Of a stretch of DNA of 64,000 nt, positions 23,353-34,408 are shown piece by piece; positions within the stretch are counted from its first letter, which is position 1, and every line of letters begins with the position of its first letter. Source of the stretch: Larus michahellis (lineage: Eukaryota > Chordata > Aves > Charadriiformes > Laridae); NCBI RefSeq assembly GCF_964199755.1, contig NC_133913.1:6984201-7048200 (forward strand), read 5' to 3'. The notes below the pieces were generated by a model that saw only the letters and a program-made list of their open reading frames with translations, was not told the origin of the DNA and did no database searches. The position numbers and the translations under genes were made by a program.

Positions 23353-24099
23353 ATGGTCCTGATTTTCCTGGCAGCTCTGGTGGGACTGGCATATTTTGGT
23401 GAGACACAAGGTTCAGGCTGGGGAGGAGCAGGGCAAGAGGTTGTTGTGCCAGTGGTGGGAGAAGAAATTTGAGTTTGACTCTGCAGGAAACTGGGATTCA
23501 TTCCACAGGGAGAGCAGGGAGTACAGGTGGGAATGGAAAATCATCTGGGAGATGTCAGCTGTAATGGGTATGGAAGGAGGACGAAGACTCTGCACATGCC
23601 TTTCAGTGCTCGCAAGAACCTTTCTATGGGTTATTTTTGCATGGGTGTTTAGAGAAAGAGAGAGCTGCTTGGGTAGAGTCCTACACTGGAAATGGAAACT
23701 TCTCTCCCAGGTGTATTTGACCAAATGCTGCCAGCCTGTGTAGGGATGGTTGAAATTCTAGGGGAAGGCTGGGTCAATGCAAGGAATGTTGGAATTCCTT
23801 TACAGGTCATGCACAGAAGGACTCTGTGCTCCAATTCCCTCCAGAAAGGACCATCCAGGCAGGATACGACACAACACTGCACTGCAATTTCTCCACCAAC
23901 TATTCCGGTGCCTTCACCTACTGGTACCAGCAGCTCCCAAAGCAGTCCCCTCAGATGCTGTTGTGGGTGAGCAAATACAAAGCTCATGTGGATTCAGGGA
24001 GGTTCTCCTCCATGCTGTCTGCAGAGGACTCCCAGGTGCTTCTGCATGTGCGGGACGCTGAGCTCCAGGACAACGCTCTCTATCTCTGCGCACTGAGCC
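23353..24099 (+). CDS. T-cell receptor alpha/delta V segment, subgroup C copy 1 (V-C1)
   Basis: An intact V segment of a third subgroup. The leader exon 23353-23398 encodes MVLIFLAALVGLAYF, a clean signal peptide, ending in phase 1 at a GTGAG donor. The intron is short (23399-23805). The V exon 23806-24099 starts after TTTACAG and encodes QKDSVLQFP at the N-terminus. It then carries the first Cys (LHCNFS), framework 2 Trp (YWYQQLPKQSP), an S-K-Y CDR2 region and the final D-N-A-L-Y-L-C-A-L-S. The recombination signal follows directly. Whether it joins alpha or delta J segments cannot be told from here. Confidence 0.9.
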
Positions 24100-24138
24100 C
24101 ACATCTGTGCCCTCAGTGTGCAGCACTGCACAAGAAGG
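24100..24138 (+). other. 23-RSS of V-C1
   Basis: Heptamer CACATCT, a 23-base spacer and nonamer ACAAGAAGG (24130-24138). Confidence 0.75.
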
Positions 24139-24274
24139 GGAGGGTGTACCCTGGGAGTGATTCCCTCCCCACCACTGCTTGCATGGAGCTCTAAGCTCAT
24201 CTTGCCCAGGAACCACACCCGGGTGCTGTGGTGAGGCTGGGTCTCTGTCTGCACAGTCTGTGCAGCAGGGAGAG

Positions 24275-24800
24275 GATCTGAGAATTGGTTAGGTTGAAAA
24301 GCATCTTTTGAGATCATGCAGTCCCTGTTAAAGCCGGGCCAGCCAGAGCAGGTTTCCCAGGACTATGTTCATTTTGGTTTTTCTGCTGGTGGGCACTCAC
24401 TCTTCTCCCGTCAGTGGGCATTACTGAGAAGAGTCTCTTCTTCATTCCCTCCCATCAGCTATTTACACACATTGCCAAGATCTACCACAAGCCTTCTCTT
24501 CCCCAGGCTGAACACTGCCAGCCCTCTCAGCCCCTCCTCAGAGGAAACATGCTCCAGTCCATCCACTATTTTGCTGTGCTCACTCCAGTATCTTTCTTGT
24601 ACTGGGGAGCCCAGAACTGGACCCAGCACTCCACAAGTGGCCTCACCAGCACTGAGTGGAGAGGAAGGGTCAGGTACCTTGTCCTGCTGGTGATTCTCTT
24701 CCTGCTGCAGCCCAGGATGCTGTTGGCCTGCCTTGCCACGAGGGTGCATTGCCACAGCAGGCTCAGGGACACCCCTGAGCCACTGAGACTGAGTGGGACA
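24275..24800 (-). mobile_element. CR1 LINE fragment
   Basis: Minus-strand CR1. The tail-side sequence GATCATGCAGTCCC is near 24310, followed by coding sequence antisense to the CR1 C-terminal domain (V-Q-F-W-A-P-Q-Y-K-K-D at about 24595-24640). Confidence 0.8.
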
Positions 24801-24804
24801 CAGC

Positions 24805-25210
24805 AGTGAGTGTTCAGGAGAAGCATCCCAGAGGCTTCTTCAGCTATAACTTTTCCTGAGCGTCCCTCAATGACCACTGTGTGAGAAGGGGGCTCTTGGT
24901 AGGAGACGTGACTGCTCCTGTGGCTTTACTTCCCAGGTACAGAAGCCCAAAGTGGGAAAATGACTTCCTGGCCCTACGTCTGGGGATCAGGGAAAGCCTA
25001 GACATGTGAGCAAGACCGATCAGCCAGGCATTGGACAAGATTCCCTGTTCAACCACTTGAGCTGTCCGCCTGCTTTTCATGTCTCCCCTCCAGCCCTGAG
25101 CACTCACTAGTACTTGGCTGGGGCGATGCCTCTGGGTCCCTCTGGGTTCTCTGCCCAACAGGAAACCACTGGTGGCTGCATTTCCAGGATGTGCATTTCT
25201 GGGCTCTAGT
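24805..25210. other. Unassigned spacer
   Basis: No gene or repeat that I can name. Confidence 0.3.
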
Positions 25211-25214
25211 TTGT

Positions 25215-25925
25215 CCCTCTGTGCACAAGGCTCTTGCCATACTAAGTCCCTCAGCCTTTCTTTATGAGAGAGGTGTTCCAGTCCCCTAATCATCTCGGTA
25301 GCCCTTTGCTGTACCCTCTCCAGCAGTTCCCTGTCCTTCTTGAAGCGGGGAGCCCAGAAATGGACACAGTACTCCAGATGCAGCCTCACCAGAGTAGAGT
25401 AGAGAGGAAGGATGACCTCCACTCGATCTGCTGGTCACGCTCTTCTTGATGCACCCCAGGATGCCATCAGCCTTTTTGTCCACCGGGGCGCATTGCTGGC
25501 TCATGTCTGAGGCCAGGTTGTCCACCAGGATTCCCAGGTCTTTTTCCACTGAGCCGCTCTCCAGCAGGTCAGCCCGCAACCTGTACTGGTGCATGGGGTT
25601 ATTCCTCCCCAGGTGCAGCACCCTACGCTTGCCCTTATTGAATTTCATAAGGTTTCTCTCCACCTAGCTCTCACGCCTTTCCAGGTCTCACTGTATGGCA
25701 GCACAGGCTTCTGGTGTGTCAGCCACTCCTCCCAGTTTTGTATCATCAGCAAACTTGCTGAGGGTGCACTCTATCCCTTCATCCAGGTCATTGATGAATA
25801 TATTCACTAGGACTGGGCCCAGTACTGACCCCTGGGGAACACCACTTGTTACTGACCTCCAACTAAACTCTGTGCCTCTAATCACGACCCTCTGAGCTCT
25901 ATCTTTCAACCAGTTTTCAATGCTT
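25215..25925 (-). mobile_element. CR1 LINE internal fragment
   Basis: On the minus strand it reads as CR1 reverse transcriptase ([37 protein letters not shown]) and the start of the C-terminal domain. It is truncated at both ends and has a few frameshifts. It is closely related to the better preserved element at 47998-49525. Confidence 0.9.
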
Positions 25926-26154
25926 AGGGGAAGGGTCAAAGGTGAGGGGGAAAGAGGGGACTGGGGATGAGCAAGGGGAGCCAATAGAGAGGAGGAAGGA
26001 AAAAGGGAGGTACTTGCAAGTAGGCAGTGGCTGGTCAGTGCGCTTGTTGGGATGAGCCCTGTGCCCGATCACCACAGTCCCCTCTACCTTCTTCATAAAT
26101 CCTTTCTTAATCTTCCTTCTGTCTACCTTCACTCCCTTTCCCATGTGCGAATGC

Positions 26155-26510
26155 TGCAAGGTCTGAGGGCCAGTAAATGGAGCGACTGATGTGCAAGAGA
26201 GCTCTGGGTGCCAGTAACTGGGCAAACAACCAATGGCCATGGGGACTGTAGGCCTGGGTGCCAGTAACTGGATGGACCAGGGTGTGCTGCAAGGTCTCAG
26301 TGTCAGCAACTGGAGAAGCGGCCTCTGGTCACAGACCCTGTTGATCTCTGTGCCGGGGCTGGAGGGACTGGGGTGTAAGCAAGGTCTGGGTGCCAGCAAC
26401 TGGAGAAGGAAGAACGTGTCCCAGGGCTCATATCTCTTGCTGTCAGCAACTGGAGGCACCACACTGCACATGTGTGTGTGAGAGGTCAAAGGACCAACGA
26501 CTGCAGGGAC
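26155..26510. repeat. Degenerate minisatellite
   Basis: A core close to CTGGGTGCCAGTAACTGGA or GGTCTGGGTGCCAGCAACTGG recurs about seven times (near 26160, 26204, 26252, 26294, 26381, 26436 and 26485). Spacing varies from about 40 to 90 bases. Flanking sequence to 26980 is otherwise unassigned. Confidence 0.6.
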
Positions 26511-26984
26511 TTCAGTGTGTTTTCTCCTGGGTGAATTGAACCCGACATGCATGGGTGATTATGTGGACTCTACCAGCATATTTCAAGCTGGCCCATCCAG
26601 AGAGTGGGAGAAAAAGCTGTATTAAAGTCTGAGACAGAGATGGGTAAGTGAGCTCAAGGCTAGTGCATGGCTATTAGAGAGCCTCATGTGGTGGCAATAT
26701 CTGAGGGATCTGCAATTGTGAGGGTGGTTGTGAGAGGAGCGGGTGATTGCATGTATCTGTCAGAGAAAAACAGCCTAGTCTAGCCAGAGACCCCAGTGCT
26801 GGGTAAGAGGGCCCAGGCTGCAGGCAGGGCTATTGGATGGGCTGAGGGCCTGTGTTGGTATTTGAGACACGCACAAATGTGGGTGTGCTTGTGACTCCAG
26901 AGGGTGAGGGGGTGTGTGTTAGAACTAGGGAAGTGCATGTCACAGCCGTAACGGAGTCAGTCAAACAAAGGGACACTTTAATGA

Positions 26985-27385
26985 TGAAGAGACTGGAGCA
27001 TCTCTGGTAGGCTGAGAGAACTGGGCCCCTTCAGCCCCAAGAAGAGAAGGCTCAGGGGAGATCTCATCAAGGCATACAAATAGCTGAAAGGGAGCTGTGA
27101 AGAAACTGGAGCCAGGCTCTTCTCCCTGGTGTCCAGTGACAGGCATTTGGCACAAACTGAAACAACGGAGGCTCCGTCTGAACCCCAGGAAACCCTTTTT
27201 CACTATGAGGGAGCCCTGGCACAGGGTGGGCAGAGAGGTTGTGGTGTCTCCGTCCTTGGAGGAATACAAAATCCATCTGGACATGGTCCTTTGCACCCAG
27301 GTCTAGGTCACGCTTCCTGAGGTGGTGTGTGGACCCACTGACCTCCAGACATCCCTTCCAAACTTACTAATTCTGTGTTTCTTTA
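26985..27385 (+). mobile_element. CR1 LINE 3' portion
   Basis: CR1 C-terminal coding region (a GRLRELGPF-like stretch, then FFTMREPW-like codons) and a diverged tail ending near AATTCTGTG at about 27370. Confidence 0.75.
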
Positions 27386-27403
27386 ACAGAAGACATGAGG
27401 AGG

Positions 27404-28700
27404 GTCTGAGAGGACTGGCCTTCTTCAGCCTTCAAAAGAGAAACTAAAGTTGAGAGCTTTTTCTAACACTTGATTGGAGCATGAAGAGCCAGATGGAGCC
27501 AAACTCCTTCTTGAGCACAGTGAAACAGAGAAAGGCAATGGCCATGGTCTGGAACAGGGGAAATTCCTACTAGAAATTTGGAGTTCTGGTTGTTTTTTGT
27601 TTTTTTGTTTTTGGTTGTTTTTTTTTAATGCATGCATGTTGATCCCATTAAGAATGGGACTCTGCCTCCACAGAGTCTTGACTAAAATACCACCAGTTGG
27701 AGCTAAGAAGGTAAAGGGGCATAGCACAGGTGATGTTATGTCCCTTCAGGTGCTGGGAGCCCCAGCTCTGGGGCATGAAGTAGAGCTCGAGTCGGGTCTT
27801 AACACATAGTGCAAATCCTGCCCATGCTGAGATTCATCTTAGGCATTGTCATCTCTGGAGTTTTCATGGCATTTCCTTAGAAATAAACCGCTCCCAATTT
27901 CTACTGTTCAGCAAAAGGGCATTTATATGAAAGCACAGTGCTTCACTCCTAGATCAAGACAAGGACGTGTTTGTGGCAGCGTTGCCAAGTTTGCCAAGTG
28001 ATATATACAGCTCAGCACAGCACTGGTCTGGATCTACTCAGTTCAGGTTAACTTAACGACAATGAGCAGTTAGTTTTCTCTGCCATGAGTGGTGCATGGG
28101 ATCACTCTGGAGTTCACATGGCAAGGGGGTGGGAGTAGGGGTCCCCACCTGCAGTACCCCCACCCCTTCACATGCCCTTTCAGCTGTGGGTGCAGGGCTG
28201 CCCTATCCATAGCCCTCACAGTGCAGCACTCCAATGGGTGCCCCATGTTCTCCCTGGGAGTGGGTGTCACCACTCATCCCTCATCCTGCTTTCCAGTGAA
28301 CTTATACCATTTTCCTAGGGTTAATCGTCCTTATCATCTCTGGGTTTGTGGCATCTACACAGCAGTTCTGGAGCCAGGTTCTTCTCTCACACTCTGGGTT
28401 ATCCCACCAGAATAGGACAGAGCCAGAAGCCCTGGGCTGCTGCACAGCAGCTTTCATCTTGTATTTGGGGGAATCTGGGGGAGAGTTGTTTTTCCCAGGT
28501 AGCTGAGGAAATAATGGGAAGAAGTGAGAGAATGGAAGAGACTTCTGTTCCCAAAGGAAATAGCAGTGTCCCCAAAGAGCTCAGGCCCCCAGGCAAAGTT
28601 CTGAAACTTCACTGTGGAAGAAACCCCTGACGTCCAATATAAGCCAGCACTGGTGTTCAGAAGAGCAGGGGATTCTCGCTGGGGAGGAGGGGACTCCACT
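27404..28700. other. Left flank of unit 2, duplicated at the start of unit 3
   Basis: Matches 46965-47998 almost base for base over long stretches, for example around 27870-28220 versus 47370-47760. A T-rich run lies at about 27589-27627. No conserved reading frame is seen. Confidence 0.6.
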
Positions 28701-28993
28701 GTGAGCTCACTGGGAACAGCCTCTCCCCACCACTGGGACACGCAGAGCCCACAGGGGCTCTTCATGGGGAAATGCTGAGAATGCCACTGGCTGAGGGAGC
28801 CACAGGTGTTGCTGCTGGAGGAGGGAGAAACCCAGAAGCAGCATCTGAGGCACAGGAAGAACAGACCTCTGCTCTTCCCCGCTGCTTCCTTGGCTCCCCC
28901 AACAGCGTTGCTTCCGGCAGCTCTGTTATCTCGGGGCTGGGAGGGGGTTTTCTGACTCTCTCTCACTCCACAAAGAGGTGGGTTGATGTCAAC

Positions 28994-30206
28994 GTGCAGC
29001 TTGGATCTCTCATCCTCACGGCCTTCCTGGGGCAACTGCTGGGTAAGTCCTGGCTTACTATAAATGCATCCTTCTTCCCCCAAGGAAACCCTTGCCAGCC
29101 TCATCAGGATCATGCAGAGAACAACTCTTGAATTACAGGAAAACACTGTGAAATACCAGCTCACATTTGTGGTTTTGCACCATTTTTCTCAAGACGCTCT
29201 TACTGTTTGAAAGGAGAGAGAAGAGATACCTCAGACCTCTTCTGCTGCTCTTCTCTCACCTTCAATGCCTTTCTCTCTGCCTCTCTCTTCTGATCCACCT
29301 GCTCTCACCATAGGAGATCTCATCTCTCTCTGCACTCTCACATTTTTTCTTTCCAATGCAAATCAGCAGAACTTGTATGCTCTCATCCACTGACATTAAC
29401 TGGGTGTCCCATTCTGCCTCCTGGATGGCTTATGTCTGCCATGGCTTCCAGTTTTCCCCTGGTTGTTGACTCAGTCGGGGATCCCTCTTTCTACCATTCA
29501 GCTCACCATTGTATATACTCAGGGAGCTAGGAGCCCTCAGAGATGAGAGGGATGGGGAAGCAGGATGAATCTTTTTGACAGAGCCCTATGGATGCCTCAA
29601 CATGATAGAAGGGTGCTGGTCCCAGCATGCAAACACTAGGCATGAAAAGCTGTTCCCTGGTTCTCTGGGTAGTAGGAGCAGGAGCAGGGAGGAGGAGCAG
29701 GAGGAGCAAGGAGGAGCAGGGACTCAGCACAGCTCTTCTCAAGATCCACACTGAGCTCAGAGCTCCACATTGCTACTCAAACTCCTCTCCACCTGACTGT
29801 CCTCAAGCCTCAGGATTTTCCTCTAAGGCAGATGACAGGGAGCCTTCTATGCTTGCTTTTCACATGTGCTGGTGGTTTTCTTCCCCTGCTGAGCTGCTGA
29901 CCTTAGCTTTCTTCCAGGCACCATGGGACAGACCACTGTCACCCAGCAAGAAGGACAAGTCACAGTGAAGCAGGGAGACACCTTCCAGACAACCTGCACA
30001 TACCAGACTTCCAGGTTTTATGCCTTGCTTTGGTACCAGCAGAGGAAAGGCCACGGTCCCCAGCTGGTCTCCTATCAGGTCGCAGCTGGCCGCAAGCCCA
30101 GTGGCCATCTCACCACTGTGCTGAACACCACCGAGAAATACAGCCTCCTCCAGCTGGAGGAAGTCGGGCTCTCTGACAGTGCCTTGTACCTCTGTGCAGT
30201 GCGTGA
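28994..30206 (+). pseudogene. T-cell receptor alpha/delta V segment, subgroup A copy 2 (V-A2), start codon lost
   Basis: The V exon 29918-30206 is open and well conserved. It has T-T-V-T-Q-Q-E at the N-terminus, first Cys (TCTYQTS), framework 2 Trp (LLWYQQRKG) and [12 protein letters not shown] at the end. The leader 28994-29042 is otherwise intact, but its initiator is GTG where V-A3 has ATG and V-A1 has ATG in the same place. The only nearby ATG (28984) is out of frame and would give the wrong splice phase. The recombination heptamer is also damaged (CAACCCG). I therefore infer it is not usable, although a non-AUG start cannot be excluded from sequence. Confidence 0.8.
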
Positions 30207-30245
30207 CAACCCGGTGCAGGGAGCTTCCTTGGCTGTGCAAGAACC
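30207..30245 (+). other. Damaged 23-RSS of V-A2
   Basis: Heptamer CAACCCG, a 23-base spacer and nonamer GCAAGAACC (30237-30245, the best nonamer of the subgroup). The third heptamer base, C in the essential CAC, is A here. Confidence 0.6.
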
Positions 30246-30249
30246 CAGG

Positions 30250-30925
30250 GGAAGGAGGGGATGTGTCTGTGCAAGGCTGAGGGTGGGGGAAGGGGCTGTC
30301 AGGTGTGCCCTGGCAGTGCTGCTTCCTCTGTACACCCAGGGATCTGCAGGACAAGATCCTGTGATGGAATGTTTTCTGTCCATTCCACACATTGATTTAT
30401 GCAACCATGGTCTTAAATAGTCCCATACCACACTAAATGAAGGCACAGTCTTCCTATAGCCAATGCATTGGAAGTCTGGTAAAACACAAGCAGCACGCAC
30501 ATGAGCCATTGCATGTACATATTAGCGATTTATTCGTCTTCACCACTCCTAATACCCACAGGCACATACATCCTCCCCAACAGTGACTGAGTTTGTCTTG
30601 TCTCAAGATGGTGACACCTTAAAACTGGTTCCATTGTGTTATTTCCCTCTTGAACATTGGCCATGGCGGTTGATGTAAAGAGATGCTGTACCTTTTCTTC
30701 ACGTAGGCAGATCTCAGCATGGGGCCTCCATGCATCCTCATTCCCCTGTTCTCGCTGGGGACATTAAACATTCTAGTGGGAGCTGGTCAGTTCCTCCTGC
30801 TCATCTGCTGTGACGAACTGGCACTTTTGGTAGCAAGTGTCCTGGATCTGCTCAGTCACAAATGATCAAATTGTGTCTGAGCACTGCTCTCTTCCCCTAG
30901 AGGGTCCTTCTGTCCTTTAATCCCT
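30250..30925. other. V-A2 3' flank and deletion junction into keratin 3
   Basis: Matches 51115-51760 downstream of V-A3 until about 30905. There it switches to sequence matching the keratin 2 3' region. The olfactory relic and the distal keratin 3' region of the other units are therefore deleted here. Confidence 0.55.
30916..30921 (-). terminator. Possible replacement poly(A) signal of keratin 3
   Basis: ATTAAA on the minus strand, about 250 bases after the keratin 3 stop and next to the deletion junction. It is not in the conserved position of the other copies and may be fortuitous. Confidence 0.3.
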
Positions 30926-31170
30926 GGGTACTGTGGTGGGGGAAACACAGTGGTCTGCCTGCCCCATAGAAGGAGAGGAGAAAGATGATCCCCACCAGGC
31001 ACGTCTTGGTGGGACCTTGCTGCCAAGGGGAATTGAACGAAGCAAGGAAAATGAAAGAAGGACAAAGCCGTTCAGCTACACTGCAAACACATCCCAAATC
31101 CTGATCCTTTGCCCAGCATGATGTTCTGAGTTCCTCAGGGAATCTCCCTGGGTCTTTCCCAGCATCTTTA

Positions 31171-31473
31171 TCAGAGGAGGGACCTTCTGCCACAGTAGCG
31201 GCTGGAAATGCCAGAGAGGTCACAGCACCCAGAGGTGATGGGCACTCCATCACAGCTGAGGATGCTGCCAACAGCAGCGGAGGTGGAGGATCCCACAACG
31301 GTGTTCTGTGGGAAGGAGCTGAGGATGGGGCCAGGCAGGGTCACCACCACAGCAGGAGGCTCAATGACAACGCAGGAATTCTGGCACTGCCTGACACAGG
31401 GCTCATTGCAGCTGGTCGCCAGTGGGGTGGGGCCACAGGGCTGGCAGGGCAGGCACTGTTTGTAGCAGGACAT
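31171..31473 (-). CDS. Feather (beta-)keratin 3
   Basis: An intact feather keratin of 100 residues starting [10 protein letters not shown]. The ATG was chosen because the splice acceptor lies 23 bases upstream. The core [17 protein letters not shown] and [12 protein letters not shown] segments match the paralogues. Differences include a Cys in place of Thr/Ser in the QCQNSCVVI segment and a C-terminus GRRSLL that lacks the final P-C of keratins 1 and 2. It is the only keratin of unit 2. Its distal 3' region was cut off by the deletion near 30905, so its mRNA must end at a different signal from the other copies. Confidence 0.95.
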   Translation of the reverse strand: MSCYKQCLPCQPCGPTPLATSCNEPCVRQCQNSCVVIEPPAVVVTLPGPILSSFPQNTVVGSSTSAAVGSILSCDGVPITSGCCDLSGISSRYCGRRSLL

Positions 31474-31837
31474 TCTATAAGGGTTTGGAGGTGCACCTGG
31501 GAGAGAGAATACAGACAGTGAAGCGCACAAGGGTGAATGAGAAGCAGCCTTGTTTCCCCGTCACAAAGAATCTAAGGCCACTACTGAGTGGGGAGCTCAA
31601 AGCTCAGCCCAGAGCCCCATGGTCCTTATTGCCCTACAAAGAGCAGCCTGGACCATGGAGGATCTTCCCTAGTGCATAAACCAAAAGATCCCTCTGCCAT
31701 GTCCCAGCCTCTCGCTAAGCAGACGCTCGCCCCTCTGACAAGAACATCCAAGCCCCAGCACAGGCCACAGACAATATCAGCTGAGATGTCCATCAAGGAG
31801 AGACCTCACTTAGGAAAAGAAGGAGAAGGAGCTGCAG

Positions 31838-31910
31838 ACTCACCTGGTTCCCAAGGAGAAGGAGGCCAGAGAAGTGGATGAGAGAGCAGGGACTTGGGCT
31901 GGCTTTTATA
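31838..31910 (-). promoter_or_regulatory. Keratin 3 core promoter, exon 1 and splice donor
   Basis: TATAAAAG at 31903-31910. Exon 1 ends at 31844 before donor GTGAGT (31838-31843). The intron is 31497-31843. Confidence 0.8.
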
Positions 31911-31914
31911 CCTG

Positions 31915-33340
31915 CCCTTCATTGCCACAGCACCAGAGGCACCCTTTGCAGAGGTAACAATTTTTGCACAAGCTCATCTTGAATGCAAACCATCACAGCT
32001 AATGATATGGGCTGTGCTTTGGTTTCCAACACTGCTGCCTTTTCATTTCCAGAGTTGTTTCACGCACGTTCCCCATTCCCCAGTGAAGGCTTCCGGTGAT
32101 CAGTGGGATGAAAGGCCCCAGGATTTCCAGGGCAGGAATGCAGCAGTGTGGACAGAAGAGTCAGCTCAAGTGCTGTGTGGTTCCAGGGCAGGAAAGACGC
32201 CTCAACATAGGCCACTCTGTTGGGGCTGTTTGAAGTGTCGTTCTGAGAAAGAAGCTCCAGCCGTCCTCACCTAGACACCCATGGGCTCCTGTGCATGAGG
32301 AAGTGCCACATCCTTCTCTTGCCCTCCCTCCTCAGCTCACCCCAACGGTCACTTGATGTTGCCTTCCCGGCTGCGTGCGTTGCGCTGCTAGGTTATGACA
32401 ACATCCTGCCTCACACTGCCCTCAGGAAACTGGCCAGTTTTGACTGTCTCCTTGCAGTCTGTGAGTACATCAAAGACACCATGGGCATGCCAGGGGCCTT
32501 GTACTACCCCAGAATGCCCTAGCCTTGCTGTGGTTGTCCCCAGATGTCCTCAGCAGAGCCCACAGTGCATTTTTATGTGTTTCCATCTTGTGTGCTTTTG
32601 AGTGCAGCCAGCTTTTTGTGAATGGATACGGGAGCACAAATTTGTTTATGATTCCACACCAGTGTGCATAAGCCTGTGTGAGTGTGTGTGTATGTCCTTG
32701 TTGTCCCTCCTCAGGAGGGAATGTGCAGGTCATAGTGAGGACAATCTCCCCTGCTCTCTCCATGAGCACCACAGAGCAGCAGGTTCCCAGGATTAGAAGG
32801 AGCCCGAGTGCAGCTGAGTGGTGATGGCACCAGCCTGCTGGAGATGCGTCCAGGGAAGAGGCACTGAAATGCAGCCCCTGCCTTCTGAGATCTCCTTCTT
32901 CTGCGTCTCCACAGCTGACACTCTGCTGCTGCCCATTTCATGCCACAACAAGGATGGTTCCACTCCACTTGGGATCCTTAGTTCAATTGAGTGTGACAAT
33001 ATCAGGAGTACCTCAGCATGGCCGGCAGTCCCCGCTCCCTGCCTCTCCAGGCCAGGACACAGCTGCTCTCCCCAGTGCTAGAGAGTTCAAAGGATGGGGA
33101 TTGCTTTCTGGGCAAGGTGAAGGCTGAGAAATCCTGCCCACCATGTGCTGGCCATCCCTGAGTGGATCTGCTTCCAATACCGTGTCAGGGATATCTGGGT
33201 TAGGACACAGGGCCCCTCTCATGCCCAAGCTAAGGCCCAACGGAGTTGTTCAGCTCATTGGCCTGGTGCTGTGTCAGACAGGGGCTGAGAGTGTGTCCCA
33301 AACAGGTACTGAATGAAAAGAACATGAAGTCAAGGGCCAA
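31915..33340. other. Triplicated non-coding block, copy 2
   Basis: Collinear with 16740-18555 and 56205-58330. It begins with the keratin upstream block (AGCTAATGATATGGGCTG near 31999). A GT-rich run lies near 32675-32692. No conserved frame. Confidence 0.55.
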
Positions 33341-33344
33341 GTGC

Positions 33345-34080
33345 ATTGCTTTCTCAGGAGGTAACAGGCACTGTGGAGAGGGCAAGGGCAGGGGATATGG
33401 GTACCTGCAGTTCAGAAGGAACTTTGATACCCTCTCCCATTCTTCTTTATGACCAAATTGGAGATGAATGGGTTCATTAAGAGGATGATAAAATGGGTGG
33501 AAAATTGGCTGGACTACCAGGCTCAGAGAGTTGTGCCTATGGAGAAATGGGCTGACTGGAGCCTCATGAAGGCCAAAAAGTGCAAGGGCAATGTTTTGTA
33601 TCTGATGGAGGAACCAGCCCATGCACTCACGTAAGCTGGGAGCTGGCTGCCTAGGAAGCAGATCCACAGAAAAGGATGTGGGGTATAAGGACAGCAAGCT
33701 GAATGTAAGACCACAGTGTGCCCTTGCAGCAAAGGTCAAGTGCATCCTGAGCTGGATTAGTCAAAGCGTAGCCCACAGGTCCAGGAAGGTGACCCTGCCC
33801 CTCTGGCCCATGTGAGACCACATTTGTAGCACTGCCTCCAGGCTGAGGTGCCCTCGTCCGAGAAGGATATTGACCTACTGAAGCAAGTCCAACAAAGGCC
33901 ACCAAAGTAGATAGGGGGCGGGCAAACATGACGTGCGAGGAGAGCCTGAGAGAACTGGGCCTGACCACCTTGGAAAAGGAAAGGCTCAGGGGAGACCTCC
34001 TTGCTTTCTACAACTACTTGATCAGAGAGAAAAGAGACAAAGGACGAAGACACTGGAAGTGCTAAGTGACTGAGTAGCGT
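33345..34080 (+). mobile_element. Old CR1 LINE fragment, copy 2 of three
   Basis: CR1 reverse transcriptase and C-terminal remnants ([20 protein letters not shown] at about 33948-34007). It is the unit 2 counterpart of 18560-19245. Confidence 0.75.
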
Positions 34081-34408
34081 CAATGGACATCACCTAGCAT
34101 GGGGAGAAATCTGTAGGATTTCATATGGGAAGCTGGACCATCTGCTGTGCCAAGGCCCCACTGCTGCGCCAGGCTGCAGCTGGCACTGTGCAGGCTTCTT
34201 CTTGCTGGAGGACAGGGAGAGTCCATTTCCCAGTTGGGCAAAGTGGTATTCGTGCGGAGTCCCTGAGCAGCGCCGGCACAGAGCTGAGCTCTGGGGCGGA
34301 GCTGGTGGCGGCGGAGAGGAGAGGAGGCGGTTGAGAGGAGGCGGAGTGGCCGGAGCAGAGAGCCAGGGCTGGCGGGGGGCAGCGAGGGGTGGATGGCGGA
34401 GCAGCAGG

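Noticed and set aside
28984-29042. Alternative start ATG at 28984 for V-A2
   Set aside because: Out of frame with the leader; it gives no hydrophobic signal and the wrong splice phase for the V exon.
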